From the NCBI GenBank assembly GCA_964597315.1, contig CAZQXD010000010.1:1-64000 (forward strand): DNA of 64,000 nucleotides, read 5' to 3'. Source of the DNA: CAZQXD01 sp964597315. Its GTDB lineage: Bacteria > Pseudomonadota > Gammaproteobacteria > Competibacterales > Competibacteraceae. The translations under genes were made by a program, and so were the position numbers. Under the pieces are notes generated by a model, which did no database searches, was not told the origin of the DNA, and worked only from the letters and a program-made list of their open reading frames with translations. Numbering within the stretch: position 1 is the first letter of the stretch; every line of letters starts with the position of its first letter. Shown one piece after another: positions 41,708-50,451 of the stretch.

Positions 41708-43510
41708 ATGGACAACCAACCGACCCTCCAAGTCAAATGGCCCGACCCAGTGGAGTTGGCCAAGGTCTTGCAAGACATCACCGCCAGCAGCGAGCGCTTG
41801 CTGTCCGGTATGGTGCGACGGCGCCTAGACGGCGATGAGCACCTGGTCCCTGGCGACGATGTTGGCATCGGCAAAGCGTTCTGGGAAATGTCCTACCGGA
41901 TATGGATGGACCCGTTGCGGCTGGCTGAACATCAGTTCAATCTCTGGGTGGACTACCTGGGGTTGGTACAGGGGCAGACGGCACGGTTTCTGGGGCTGCG
42001 GCCGGAGCCGGTGATCATCCCCAAGAGAAGCGACCGGCGCTTCAAGGATGATGCCTGGGAGGACTACTGCGCTTTTGATTTCATTAAGCAACATTATCTG
42101 TTAATGGCCCGTTGGCTGGAACAGACCGTGGCCAATGTGGATGGCCTGGACGAACAGACAGCCCGCAAGGTGGAGTTCTACACCCGTCAGGTGATCGATG
42201 CCCTGGCCCCCACCAATTTTGTGCTGACCAACCCCGAGGCGCTGCAAGAGACTTTGCAAAGCGGTGGTCAAAACTTGCTTAAGGGGTTTCGTAATCTGCT
42301 GGTGGATCTGGAACGGGGCCAGGGCAAACTGAACATCCGCATGACCGATACGGATGCCTTCGAGTTGGGAAAGAATATCGCCGTTACCCCCGGCAGTGTG
42401 GTGTTCCAGAACGAACTGATGCAGCTTTTGCAGTACGCTCCCAGCACCCAGGAGGTTAACAAGCGCCCGCTGCTGATCGTGCCTCCCTGGATCAACAAAT
42501 TCTATATTCTCGATCTGCGGGCCAAGAACTCCTTCATCAAATGGGCGGTGGATCAGGGCCACACCGTGTTCGTGATCTCCTGGATCAATCCCACGGCGGA
42601 GTACGCCGCCACCGCCTTCGATGATTATCTGGCCAAGGGCACCCTGGCCGCCCTGGACGTCATCGAGCAGGCCACCGGCGAGGGGGAGGTCAACGCCATC
42701 GGCTACTGCCTGGGCGGTACGCTGTTATCCGCCACCCTGGGCTGGGAGGCTCAGGGGGGCGAGGAACGGATCAAGAGCGCCACCCTGTTCACCACCATGA
42801 TCGACTTCAGCCAGCCCGGCGAGTTGGAGGTGTTCCTGGACGAGGGCACCGTGGCCCACCTGGAAAAGCGCATGGCCGAGCGGGGTTATCTGGAAGGCAG
42901 CGAAATGGCCACCACCTTCAATATGCTGCGGGCCAATGATTTGATCTGGTCCTTCGCCATCAATAATTACCTGCTGGGCAAGGACCCGTTTCCCTTCGAT
43001 CTCCTGTACTGGAATTCCGACTCCACCCGCATGCCGGCGGATATGCACAGTTTCTATCTGCGCAATATGTATTTGCGCAACCAGCTCAGGGAGCCTGGCG
43101 GCATCACCCTCCACGACCGCCCCATTGATCTCACTAAAGTTCGGGTTCCGGTGTATTTTCTATCCACCATTGAGGACCATATCGCCCCCTGGAAATCCAC
43201 GTACGCCGGCACCCGGTTGTTCAAGGGTCCGGTGCGCTTCGTGCTAGGAGCCTCCGGGCATATCGCCGGGGTCATCAACCCCCCAGTGGCCAAAAAATAC
43301 CATTATTGGGTCAACGGCGCCACGCTACCCAAAGACCCGGATGCTTGGCTGAGCAAGGCCGAGAAGCAATTGGGTTCCTGGTGGGATGATTGGAATGCCT
43401 GGGTCAGCGGCCTGGACGCCACCCAGGCGCCGGCCCGCTTGCCGGGAGACGGCAAACTCCCGGTCCTGGAGGCGACACCCGGCTCCTACGTCAAGCAGCG
43501 TGTCATCTAG
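41708..43510 (+). CDS. phaC: Class I poly(3-hydroxyalkanoate) synthase
   Basis: PhaC, 600 residues, polymerises 3-hydroxyacyl-CoA (usually 3-hydroxybutyryl-CoA) at the surface of storage granules. The alpha/beta-hydrolase core carries the lipase-like box GYCLGG with nucleophile Cys334; Asp490 (STIEDHIAPW) and His518 (ASGHIAG) complete the triad. The conserved VPPWINKFYILDL block is at about 258-270. Length fits class I, which works without PhaE. No phaB, phasin or phaR gene is adjacent; a thiolase lies 2.7 kb away in the liu operon. Confidence 0.96.
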   Translation: MDNQPTLQVKWPDPVELAKVLQDITASSERLLSGMVRRRLDGDEHLVPGDDVGIGKAFWEMSYRIWMDPLRLAEHQFNLWVDYLGLVQGQTARFLGLRPEPVIIPKRSDRRFKDDAWEDYCAFDFIKQHYLLMARWLEQTVANVDGLDEQTARKVEFYTRQVIDALAPTNFVLTNPEALQETLQSGGQNLLKGFRNLLVDLERGQGKLNIRMTDTDAFELGKNIAVTPGSVVFQNELMQLLQYAPSTQEVNKRPLLIVPPWINKFYILDLRAKNSFIKWAVDQGHTVFVISWINPTAEYAATAFDDYLAKGTLAALDVIEQATGEGEVNAIGYCLGGTLLSATLGWEAQGGEERIKSATLFTTMIDFSQPGELEVFLDEGTVAHLEKRMAERGYLEGSEMATTFNMLRANDLIWSFAINNYLLGKDPFPFDLLYWNSDSTRMPADMHSFYLRNMYLRNQLREPGGITLHDRPIDLTKVRVPVYFLSTIEDHIAPWKSTYAGTRLFKGPVRFVLGASGHIAGVINPPVAKKYHYWVNGATLPKDPDAWLSKAEKQLGSWWDDWNAWVSGLDATQAPARLPGDGKLPVLEATPGSYVKQRVI

Positions 43511-43521
43511 TCCTCGCCCCG

Positions 43522-43552
43522 CGCCGCCCGAACCACCGTTCCCCGGGCGGCG
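43522..43552. terminator. Hairpin between convergent phaC and SRPBCC gene
   Basis: CGCCGCCCG (43522-43530) pairs perfectly with CGGGCGGCG (43544-43552) around a 13-base loop, 11 bases after the phaC stop. It could serve both converging genes. No T tract. Confidence 0.45.
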
Positions 43553-43600
43553 TTCCAGCCGTGCCACGGCCCTAAACAGGCCGGTGGATCGAGCGTCGTC

Positions 43601-44026
43601 TCAGGCGAAGTGTTTCTTCAGGGCATCCAGCAGGGCCACGTAGAGGGTATGGCAGAACGTCGCGGCGTCTTTGTCGTTGCCATGCCAACTGGAATGCCAC
43701 TCCACGAAGCTAGTATCGGTGTCGGTGACCGGCAGCACCCGCAACTGGCCCAGATAGCCGCCGACCTCTGCTTTGGAAACCGGCGACGAGCCATCATCGA
43801 TACTGTATTTGAGTGACCGCTCCGGGTCGTCCATGGCTTGCAGGGTTTCGTAGAACACGCCATTCAATATTCGCCTGGCCCCCGGCTGGTCGCCGTCCCG
43901 GTCGCCGACGGCGGTGCAGGACTCGATGACACCGGAAGCCCAAGACATATCGTGGAAATTTCTCAATAGCCCCCATACCTGATCGGCGGGGGCTTCGACA
44001 ATGGTGGATTGGTAGGTTTTGCCCAT
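43601..44026 (-). CDS. SRPBCC (START-like) superfamily protein
   Basis: 141 residues from the ATG at 44026 (MGKTYQSTIVEAPADQVWGLLRNF); the frame is open to 44050. The N-terminal pattern (beta strand, then APADQVWGLLRNFHDMSWA) and the C-terminal long helix (TFCHTLYVALLDALKKHF) are typical of the polyketide-cyclase/MxaD-like SRPBCC fold, which binds hydrophobic ligands. The ligand is unknown. It is convergent with phaC. Confidence 0.8.
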   Translation of the reverse strand: MGKTYQSTIVEAPADQVWGLLRNFHDMSWASGVIESCTAVGDRDGDQPGARRILNGVFYETLQAMDDPERSLKYSIDDGSSPVSKAEVGGYLGQLRVLPVTDTDTSFVEWHSSWHGNDKDAATFCHTLYVALLDALKKHFA

Positions 44027-44186
44027 GGGTGATCGCCTCGCTGGTTGCAACCGAACGGCCCGTCCCCGAAGATCGGACGCACCTCAACCCTAGACCAAAC
44101 TCGAACCATTGTGGGGCAGGGGGGCGTCCGCCGGGCCTTGATGGTAGCTGCGGGCCAGGTGAACAACGGGTCCGTGGATACGCCCC

Positions 44187-45035
44187 TCACGGCCGGTCGG
44201 GTTGCAGTTTGTTGAAATCTTTGGTGGGGCTGTTACAGGTTTGTATGGACACCCAGTCCCGGTCCACCGAGGGGGGCGTGGTGGTGAATTTCGGGCAATA
44301 GGCGATGTTCTTTGAAAAGCCCCGGGCCTTGGCGCCCAGGCCGGTAGAGATATCGTGGAGGAACTTGGTGTCCACCCCGCTGTGGCAGGCATAAAAGATG
44401 ATTTCGGCATCTTTCGTAAATCTGGCCTGGACATCTTTTATGGTGAAGGTCTTCTTGCCATCCGATGTCTTGGCGCCGCCGCCCAGGGTGAATTGGGCGG
44501 TGGGCCAGTCCTGTATCGCCTGGGCATTGATGCTGCCATCCACGGTCAGCAGCACCTCCGTGAAGGTGGTCTTGGGCTTCAGGTTGCCATGGAAGGCAAT
44601 CATATCGGAGTTGGCATGGGTGAATACGTTGACCCGGCCGACGGTGCCTTTGGGCTTTTGCACGAGCAGGGCAAACAGTTGCATATAGTGGGAAATTTCC
44701 GTCCCGCCCCCGGAAACCACGGCAAAATCATCCTCGCTAGGCTCCCAGGAGCTGTTCTTCATTCTGTCGATTTCCTGGGCGAGCTTGCCTTTCCAGGGGT
44801 TGTCGAAATCGGCGATCACCGTGATAGTCGTGGTCTTGTTGGCTTTGTTAGGTTTATTCAGGGGTTGTTGTTGCTGTTGCCCTGGGGCGGGCGCTTCCAG
44901 GCCCATGGTCGGGCGAATGTCCAATAGGGCATCTTCTGCCGGCTTATGGGCATCGGCCCGGCCTGGCGCACCTAGGGGTCCAGGCACGGAGAAGCGTTGT
45001 GAATCCAGTGTCGATGGAAAAAAATAACGTTTCAT
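44187..45035 (-). CDS. Orphan protein with caspase-like (clan CD) His/Cys motifs
   Basis: 282 residues from the ATG at 45035 (MKRYFFPSTLDSQRF); the frame is open to 45140. No clear signal peptide. A Pro/Gln-rich linker (about 48-62) precedes the main domain (about 68-268). There, VNVFTHANSD with His140 and EIIFYACHSG with Cys217 follow hydrophobic strands, the arrangement of the catalytic dyad in caspase/gingipain-type folds and in DUF4347-like domains. This is a motif-level inference; I do not recognise the exact family. It is divergent from the six-cysteine secreted protein gene. Confidence 0.6.
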   Translation of the reverse strand: MKRYFFPSTLDSQRFSVPGPLGAPGRADAHKPAEDALLDIRPTMGLEAPAPGQQQQQPLNKPNKANKTTTITVIADFDNPWKGKLAQEIDRMKNSSWEPSEDDFAVVSGGGTEISHYMQLFALLVQKPKGTVGRVNVFTHANSDMIAFHGNLKPKTTFTEVLLTVDGSINAQAIQDWPTAQFTLGGGAKTSDGKKTFTIKDVQARFTKDAEIIFYACHSGVDTKFLHDISTGLGAKARGFSKNIAYCPKFTTTPPSVDRDWVSIQTCNSPTKDFNKLQPDRP

Positions 45036-45279
45036 GGGCGCTGTGGAGTCTGAAATGCCATGTTCGGGACCGGCCCATCCGTGGCCTGCCTGGTATTCAC
45101 TATAGCCGGATCGGGCCTGCGGCGTCAGGCCATGGATCACCGGATGGGTGGCTATTGCAACCTGTAAATGGCTGCCGGTTTGTGAGCGTGTACCCGGAAT
45201 TTCTCAACCCACATCACTGACAGCATCGGCTTCGGCGGGCAGGCTGGAATGGTAAACCCGTGCAGAGGAGAAAACTCCC
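45036..45279. other. Divergent intergenic region
   Basis: 244 bases between the caspase-like gene and the secreted protein gene, presumably with promoters for both. GAGGAG just before 45280 is the ribosome binding site of the rightward gene. I see no strong inverted repeat. Confidence 0.4.
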
Positions 45280-45705
45280 ATGATCCGCGCCGTTGCCCTG
45301 TCACTTGCCGCCGCCTCTCTGACCCTGGCCGCCCAGGCCCAGCAAGGGTCCTTCACCACCACCATCGGTCGGCATGTCGGCCCTTCGTTCCAGTTGCAAC
45401 GGTATAGCTGTCCGCCAGGCCACGAGATGGCCACCATCACCAACCCGGTGTGCCTGCCGCCCATCAAGGGCAGTTGCACGGCCTACTGGTGCATCGACCC
45501 GGTATCTGGAAACCGCACTCTGGCCCGGTCGGTCCTACCCGGCTATACCAACCCCATGTGCGTCCAAGATCACCGGCAGACCGAGCCTTGCTCCAATGAG
45601 GTGGACTATCTGCCCACTACCAAGGATCTGGTGAAAATGCTGCCAGACCTCTACCCCAATGAGTATTTAGCGGTGCCGATGCTGCACCCGGATAAGCTCA
45701 AATAG
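45280..45705 (+). CDS. Secreted six-cysteine protein, unknown function
   Basis: 141 residues with a signal peptide at 1-20 (MIRAVALSLAAASLTLAAQA). The mature part has six cysteines in the middle (YSCPPGHE, PVCLPPIKGSC, YWCIDP, PMCVQDH, EPCSNEV), suited to three disulfides. A charged tail follows. GAGGAG stands before the ATG. It ends two bases before the convergent aldo-keto reductase gene. No family recognised. Confidence 0.7.
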   Translation: MIRAVALSLAAASLTLAAQAQQGSFTTTIGRHVGPSFQLQRYSCPPGHEMATITNPVCLPPIKGSCTAYWCIDPVSGNRTLARSVLPGYTNPMCVQDHRQTEPCSNEVDYLPTTKDLVKMLPDLYPNEYLAVPMLHPDKLK

Positions 45706-45707
45706 GA

Positions 45708-46625
45708 TCAGGGCACCCGGTGGCCCGCCGACGCTTCCCAGATGGCGTACCATTGCTGGCGGTCCAGGCGCAGCCCGATAGCCGCCGCCAGGGTGCGGAT
45801 GCGAGCGATGCGGTTGGTCCCCAACACCGGCAGCGGCCGGGAGGGATGGCGTAGCACCCAGGCCAGGGCCACCTGGTCGATGCCCTGCGCCCCCAGCTCA
45901 TTGGCCACCGACCCCAGCGTGTCGCGCAACCGACGGCTGCGCTCGTCCTCGCCCATGAACAGCGCGTTGCCCCCCAGGGGCGACCAGGCCATGGGCGAGA
46001 CCCGCAGCCGCTGGCACTGGTCCAGGGTGCCGTCATGGAGGGCATCCATGCGCAGCACCGATACCTCCACCTGATTGGTGACCAGGGGCTGGTCCAGGCG
46101 CGACTGTAACAAGTCGAACTGCCAGGGGGAGAAATTGGACACCCCGTAATGGCGGATCTTACCGTCGGCCCGCAGCCGGTTCAGAGCCTCGGCCGTTTCG
46201 TCGGCGTCCATCAGGGCATCCGGGCGGTGGATCAGCAGCAAGTCCAGATAATCGGTGCGCAGATTTTTGAGGCTGGCCTCGGTGGAGTCGATGATATGCC
46301 GACGGCCGGTATTGTAATGGGCCACCCGGCGCTCGGGCCGCTGCCGGGAGACGGGCATGATGCCGCATTTGCTGACCAACTCGATCCCCGGGCGCAACGT
46401 CGGCTTCTCGGCCAGGGCGGCCCCGAACAGGGCCTCGCAATTGTAGTCCCCGTAGATATCGGCGTGGTCGAAGGTGGTCACCCCCACTTCCAGGCATTCC
46501 TCGATCTTGCGCAGCAGTTCCCGGGGATTTTGTGAGTCCACGTCCTGGTTGATGCGCATGGCGCCCCAGGCGACGCGGGAGAACGCCGGGCCATCGGGGT
46601 GCAGGTGGATACGGGGTACGGTCAT
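45708..46625 (-). CDS. Aldo/keto reductase, YdhF-like
   Basis: 305 residues from the ATG at 46625 (MTVPRIHLHPDGPAFSR), with GAGGA upstream; the frame is open to 46841 but that part reads poorly. It has the aldo-keto reductase tetrad: Asp53 and Tyr58 (TFDHADIYGDY), Lys86 (LVSKCG) and His133 (LLIHRPD). The C-terminal NAD(P)-binding segment (PVLGTNRIARIRTLAAAIG) is present. It resembles E. coli YdhF; the substrate is unknown. Confidence 0.9.
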   Translation of the reverse strand: MTVPRIHLHPDGPAFSRVAWGAMRINQDVDSQNPRELLRKIEECLEVGVTTFDHADIYGDYNCEALFGAALAEKPTLRPGIELVSKCGIMPVSRQRPERRVAHYNTGRRHIIDSTEASLKNLRTDYLDLLLIHRPDALMDADETAEALNRLRADGKIRHYGVSNFSPWQFDLLQSRLDQPLVTNQVEVSVLRMDALHDGTLDQCQRLRVSPMAWSPLGGNALFMGEDERSRRLRDTLGSVANELGAQGIDQVALAWVLRHPSRPLPVLGTNRIARIRTLAAAIGLRLDRQQWYAIWEASAGHRVP

Positions 46626-46788
46626 GACGAGTCCTCGGGTCCGCAGTTCGGCCCTCCTAGTATCGGCCAGATTCGCCCGCCGGGCCATGGTGTCGCCTGG
46701 GCGGATGCGGAGGTCGTAACGGGAACCGTGACGGCCGTCGGGGCTTGGCACCATCGGAACAGGCCGAACGTCTTTGCAGGAGCCATTC

Positions 46789-48474
46789 ATGTCCGATCCC
46801 GCCCACCAGACCGATATCGAGATTGCCCAGCAGGCCGCCATTCAGCCCATCGACCAGGTGGCCGGCAAGCTGGACATCCCCGGTGAGCATCTGTACCGCT
46901 ACGGTCCCTACAAGGCCAAGCTGTCCATGGCGTTCATGGAATCCCTAAGCCACCGCCCGGACGGTCGGCTGGTGTTGGTCACCGCCATCACCCCCACCCC
47001 GGCGGGGGAGGGCAAGACCACCACTACCGTGGGCCTGGGGGATGCCCTCAACCGCATCGGCAAGCGGGCCGTCATCTGTCTGCGGGAGCCGAGCATGGGA
47101 CCGTGCTTCGGCATGAAGGGCGGGGCGGCCGGGGGCGGCTATGCTCAGGTGATTCCCATGGAGGACATCAATCTGCACTTCACCGGGGATTTCCACGCGA
47201 TCACCGCCGCCAATAATCTGCTGGCGGCGGTGATCGACAACCATATCGCCTGGGGCAATGATCTGGACATCGACCCCCGGCGCATCACCTGGCGGCGGGT
47301 CATGGACATGAACGACCGGGCCTTGCGCCATATCATCGTTTCCCTGGGCGGGGTGGGCAACGGGATGATCAGGGAGGACGGTTTCGACATTACCGTGGCC
47401 TCGGAAATCATGGCCATTTTCTGTCTGTCCCGGGACCTTCAGGAACTGCGCCGACGGTTGGGCAATATCGTGGTGGCCCACACTCGGGACAAAACCCCGG
47501 TGACCGCTCGGGACCTGCACGCCGACGGGGCCATGACGGTAATCCTCAAAGACGCCCTACTACCCAATCTGGTGCAAACTCTGGAGAACAATCCAGCCTT
47601 TATCCACGGCGGCCCCTTCGCCAATATCGCCCACGGTTGCAACTCGCTGATCTCCACCCAAACGGCCCTGAAGCTGGCGGACTTCGTGGTCACCGAGGCC
47701 GGTTTCGGAGCCGATCTGGGGGCTGAGAAATTCTTCGATATCAAATGCCGTAAGTCCGGTCTCAAGCCCGCCGCTGCAGTGATCGTGGCCACCATCCGGG
47801 CCTTGAAGATGCACGGCGGGGTGGGCCTCAAGGACTTGGCCCACGAGAATCTGGAGGCTTTGCACAAGGGTTGCGCCAATCTGGTCCGGCATATCCGCAA
47901 CGTCAAAATGTTTGGGGTGCCGGCGGTGGTGGCGGTGAACCGCTTCTCCGCCGATACCGGGGCGGAGCTGGAGGCGGTGGTCAAGGCAGTGCGGGACCAT
48001 GGCGCCGAGGTGGTGGTCTGCAATCACTGGGCCGAGGGCAGCCAGGGCGCCGAGGAACTGGCCCACCGGGTGGCGGAATTGGCCGAGTCGGGGGCCGCCC
48101 AGTTCGCGCCCCTCTACGATGACGACATGCCCTTGTGGGACAAGGTCAAGACCATCGCCACCTATCTGTACGGCGCCGACGATATCATCGCCGACAAGAA
48201 AGTCCGCCGCCAGTTCGCCGAGTACCAGGAAGCCGGTTACGGGCGTTTCCCGGTATGCATGGCCAAGACCCAGTACAGCTTCTCCACCGACCCGGAACTC
48301 AAGGGCGCCCCCTCCCACCATGTGGTGCCGATCCGTGAGGTGCGGCTGTCCGGGGGAGCGGAGTTCGTGGTGGTCATCTGCGGCGACATCATGACCATGC
48401 CCGGCTTGCCCAAGATCCCGGCGGCGGCGCGGATCGGGCTGGATGAAGCGGGACGGGTGCGCGGCTTGTTCTGA
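46789..48474 (+). CDS. fhs: Formate-tetrahydrofolate ligase
   Basis: 561 residues from the ATG at 46789, with AGGAG upstream. It makes 10-formyltetrahydrofolate from formate, ATP and tetrahydrofolate, feeding one-carbon metabolism. The P-loop-like motif TPAGEGKTTTTVGLGDAL is near residue 70, and FDITVASEIMAIFCLSRDL, GCNSLISTQ and the C-terminal GDIMTMPGLPKIPAA are family signatures. It diverges from the aldo-keto reductase gene. folD is not in the window. Confidence 0.97.
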   Translation: MSDPAHQTDIEIAQQAAIQPIDQVAGKLDIPGEHLYRYGPYKAKLSMAFMESLSHRPDGRLVLVTAITPTPAGEGKTTTTVGLGDALNRIGKRAVICLREPSMGPCFGMKGGAAGGGYAQVIPMEDINLHFTGDFHAITAANNLLAAVIDNHIAWGNDLDIDPRRITWRRVMDMNDRALRHIIVSLGGVGNGMIREDGFDITVASEIMAIFCLSRDLQELRRRLGNIVVAHTRDKTPVTARDLHADGAMTVILKDALLPNLVQTLENNPAFIHGGPFANIAHGCNSLISTQTALKLADFVVTEAGFGADLGAEKFFDIKCRKSGLKPAAAVIVATIRALKMHGGVGLKDLAHENLEALHKGCANLVRHIRNVKMFGVPAVVAVNRFSADTGAELEAVVKAVRDHGAEVVVCNHWAEGSQGAEELAHRVAELAESGAAQFAPLYDDDMPLWDKVKTIATYLYGADDIIADKKVRRQFAEYQEAGYGRFPVCMAKTQYSFSTDPELKGAPSHHVVPIREVRLSGGAEFVVVICGDIMTMPGLPKIPAAARIGLDEAGRVRGLF

Positions 48475-48546
48475 GTCCGAACCGGGCCTGGCCGGTGGCC
48501 GCGCCGACATTGCTGAAGGCCCTGGTCCCACCCAACGCGGCGATGG

Positions 48547-49302
48547 TCAGCGTCTACAGGCCGCAACGCTGAAAATATGGCTATTCCGGTGTGGGCGGTG
48601 GCCGTATTGGTAGTCGCTGGATAGCACGACATCGGTAAAACCCACCTCCCGCAGCACCATGGCGATCTCCTCCACACCCCACCAGCGCAGCTTAAAGCGC
48701 TCAAGCTCGGTGCATGCCAAGCGTCCGCCGCGCCAGTGTTCATAGCGCAGATAGGCATGGGTGGTTTGAGCGATGAAATCGGCGGCCATCGGCTGGATAG
48801 TAAGGGTCAATAGGTCGTCTTCGGACACCCGCCAATCGCGGGTACCGGCCTCGGTCTCGATCAGCGTCCGAGGGGAATCCAGGTCCAAGAGCAGCAGTCC
48901 CCCGGGGCGCAGATGGGCATGGAAGCGTTCCAATGTCGCCCGAGCCTGGGCGAAGTCGGTGATCAGTTGAAAGGAACCCGCCGGTATGATGATCGCCGCG
49001 AAAGGCTCTGGATAGGCAAAATCCTCGAAACGCTGACGGCTCAGAGGGGGAGCCAGTCCCCGTGCCTTGCAATAGGCCCTACAGCGGGCAAGCATGTCCT
49101 CCGAGGCGTCGAAGCCCACCACCTCAAATCCTCTTTCCCGTAACGGAATCAGAACTCTACCGTTACCCACCGCTGGTTCGAGGATGGGACCCGTGATAGC
49201 GCCGAGTCGATTGGCATAAAAATCCAGATCACCGAATGAATGACCCACCGGCTTATCGAGGTCGTAGACCCAGGAGGCTAAGCTGCCATAACGGTTATCC
49301 AT
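48547..49302 (-). CDS. Class I SAM-dependent methyltransferase
   Basis: 251 residues. Motif I ILEPAVGNGRV (about 40-50), acidic residue Asp65 in VVGFDASEDML, and a motif like LRPGGLLLLDLDSP place it in the Rossmann-fold methyltransferases. The N-terminal YDLDKPVGHSFGDLDFY resembles the part that closes over SAM in small-molecule methyltransferases. The acceptor is unknown. It is convergent with fhs. Confidence 0.85.
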   Translation of the reverse strand: MDNRYGSLASWVYDLDKPVGHSFGDLDFYANRLGAITGPILEPAVGNGRVLIPLRERGFEVVGFDASEDMLARCRAYCKARGLAPPLSRQRFEDFAYPEPFAAIIIPAGSFQLITDFAQARATLERFHAHLRPGGLLLLDLDSPRTLIETEAGTRDWRVSEDDLLTLTIQPMAADFIAQTTHAYLRYEHWRGGRLACTELERFKLRWWGVEEIAMVLREVGFTDVVLSSDYQYGHRPHRNSHIFSVAACRR

Positions 49303-49540
49303 AGATGATTGCTCGGGGTTTGTCTTGGGCGTGGCGCTTCCCTACAGCGGAAGGCGCTCCAGGTCGTCTGTTGCCACCGGTTGCCAGGTGGTTTCGCGCT
49401 TTAATGTTTTCAAAAAATTATCCATTCCATCGGACCCCAATTGTTAGGGGTCGAGACCGTCGGCGAATCTGGCGCCGTGGTTTGCCCGGCCCAGCGTGGC
49501 ATATACACTAGCACCTCCCCCGGCCAAACAAAGGGTTCCC

Positions 49541-50428
49541 ATGACTTCCGCCACTTCCGAGCGCTGGCTGGCCGCCATCCCCACCTTGTTTGTGCTGTTG
49601 TGGAGTACCGGTTTTCTCGGGGCCAGGTTAGGACTGCCCTATGCCGAGCCATTCACTTTTCTGGGTATCCGCATGGTCATCGCCACTGCTCTGCTGCTGG
49701 CCCTGGCCCTGGCCACCCGGGCGCCGTGGCCGTCTAGCGCCGCTCAGGCGGGCCATATGGCCGTGGCCGGCTTGCTGGTTCATGGGGCCTATCTTGGGGG
49801 GGTGTTCAACGCCATCAATACCGGGCTGCCCGCCGGAGTGGCGGCCCTGCTCGTGGGCATCCAGCCGTTGCTCACCGCAGCACTGGCGGGCTGGTTGCTC
49901 AAAGAGCAGGTCAGCACCCGGCAGTGGCTGGGATTGGCCTTAGGCCTGGTGGGAGTGGCCCTGGTGGTGGGCGGGCGGCTGACCGGCGGCACGGTCACGG
50001 TCCTGGGCATGGCCAGCATTCTGCTGGCGCTGTTGGGCATCACCCTGGGCACTCTCTATCAGAAGCACTACTGCGCTTATATGGATCTACGCTCCGGGGG
50101 TGTGGTGCAGTACGCCGCCACCGCCGTGGTCATGGTGTTGGGGGCCTGGCTGTTCGAGACCATGGACGTGGAATGGACCGGGGAGTTCGTGTTCGCTCTG
50201 GCCTGGCTGGTGCTGGTGTTGTCGGTGGGGGCAGTGGGTTTGTTATATACCTTGATCCGCCGGGGCGAGGCTTCCCGGGTGGCCTCGCTGTTTTATCTGA
50301 CGCCGCCCACGGTGGCGGTGCTGGCCTGGCTGATGTTTGGAGAAACCCTGAGCGGCACGGCCCTGGTGGGCATGGGGGTGGTGGTGGTGGCGGTGGCGAT
50401 GGTCAATGCGCCCGGGCGGCGGCCATAG
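49541..50428 (+). CDS. EamA/DMT-family transporter
   Basis: 295 residues from the ATG at 49541 with AAGGG upstream; the frame is open to 49496. About ten hydrophobic helices in two EamA repeats (first half around WSTGFLGARLGLPYAEP, second around LGTLYQKHYCAYMD) identify an inner membrane drug/metabolite transporter. The substrate cannot be told. It ends 23 bases from the convergent folE2. Confidence 0.88.
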   Translation: MTSATSERWLAAIPTLFVLLWSTGFLGARLGLPYAEPFTFLGIRMVIATALLLALALATRAPWPSSAAQAGHMAVAGLLVHGAYLGGVFNAINTGLPAGVAALLVGIQPLLTAALAGWLLKEQVSTRQWLGLALGLVGVALVVGGRLTGGTVTVLGMASILLALLGITLGTLYQKHYCAYMDLRSGGVVQYAATAVVMVLGAWLFETMDVEWTGEFVFALAWLVLVLSVGAVGLLYTLIRRGEASRVASLFYLTPPTVAVLAWLMFGETLSGTALVGMGVVVVAVAMVNAPGRRP

Positions 50429-50451
50429 CCACCGCCCGGTCCGGGGTGTCA

